64,000 nt of DNA from Lepisosteus oculatus. Taxonomy: Eukaryota; Chordata; Actinopteri; Semionotiformes; Lepisosteidae. The notes under the pieces are model-generated. The model worked only from the letters and a program-made list of their open reading frames with translations. It was not told the DNA's origin and did not search any database. The stretch covers positions 29,955,148 through 30,019,147 of the forward strand of contig NC_090706.1 of the NCBI RefSeq assembly GCF_040954835.1, written 5' to 3'. A program made the translations under genes and the position numbers. Numbering within the stretch: position 1 is the first letter of the stretch; every line of letters starts with the position of its first letter. Shown piece by piece: positions 63,813 through 64,000 of this stretch.

Positions 63813-64000
63813 AATTATACTGCATACATTTCCTGATCAGTTTAAAGCGATCAAGTTTAATAGAAACGATGTTATTGTTGACGTGGGAAAACCATTTTTT
63901 TTCAACTTCTCGGTGTAGTGCAGAATTCGGTATTTATATCTAAAACTAATATTTACTCACATTTATATATGTATGTGTGATACAGTCCTTCTCTAGGCTG

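Overview
The window looks like nuclear DNA of a ray-finned fish. Its genes have vertebrate exon-intron structure, and interspersed fish repeats are common: a 5S rRNA-derived SINE, tRNA-derived SINEs, LINE tails carrying short tandem motifs, and hAT-like MITEs. All six protein genes have human relatives on 5q31-5q35 (DOCK2, HRH2, RACK1, NME5, HNRNPAB, PHYKPL). I cannot name the species; the compact, unshuffled 5q-like block would fit an early-branching lineage such as a gar or bowfin, but that is a guess.

Layout. Positions 1-24,150 are dominated by about fifteen different minisatellites, with little room between them. The first three coding exons of DOCK2 (minus strand, running off the left edge) are hidden inside this region. 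The single-exon histamine H2 receptor gene HRH2 (plus) sits at 17,360-18,508. LINE, SINE and solo-LTR copies lie between the arrays. From about 24 kb the arrays stop. A group of three tRNA-Val genes (25,747-26,806) is followed by RACK1 (plus, 8 exons, introns carrying three SNORD96-like and two SNORD95-like snoRNAs), NME5 (plus, 5 coding exons) and HNRNPAB (plus, 7 coding exons). PHYKPL (minus, 12 coding exons, 47,618-60,520) converges on HNRNPAB. Four more tRNA-Val genes follow at 61,653-63,486.

Function. RACK1, its intronic snoRNAs (5.8S and 28S 2'-O-methylation guides) and the tRNA-Val clusters form a translation-related neighbourhood. The pairing of tRNA-Val genes with RACK1 resembles the end of human 5q35.3. 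HNRNPAB is an RNA-binding protein, NME5 a ciliary/sperm nucleoside-diphosphate-kinase-like protein, PHYKPL a PLP enzyme of hydroxylysine breakdown, HRH2 a histamine receptor and DOCK2 a leukocyte Rac exchange factor. They do not form one pathway; the linkage is syntenic.

I found no bacterial-style system, CRISPR array or new defence cassette. The most unusual material is the minisatellite field (including an array born from a LINE reading frame and a 2-kb array with a 563-bp higher-order repeat), the multiplied and partly non-canonical snoRNAs in RACK1, and an inverted duplication of a two-gene tRNA-Val cassette on either side of the gene block.
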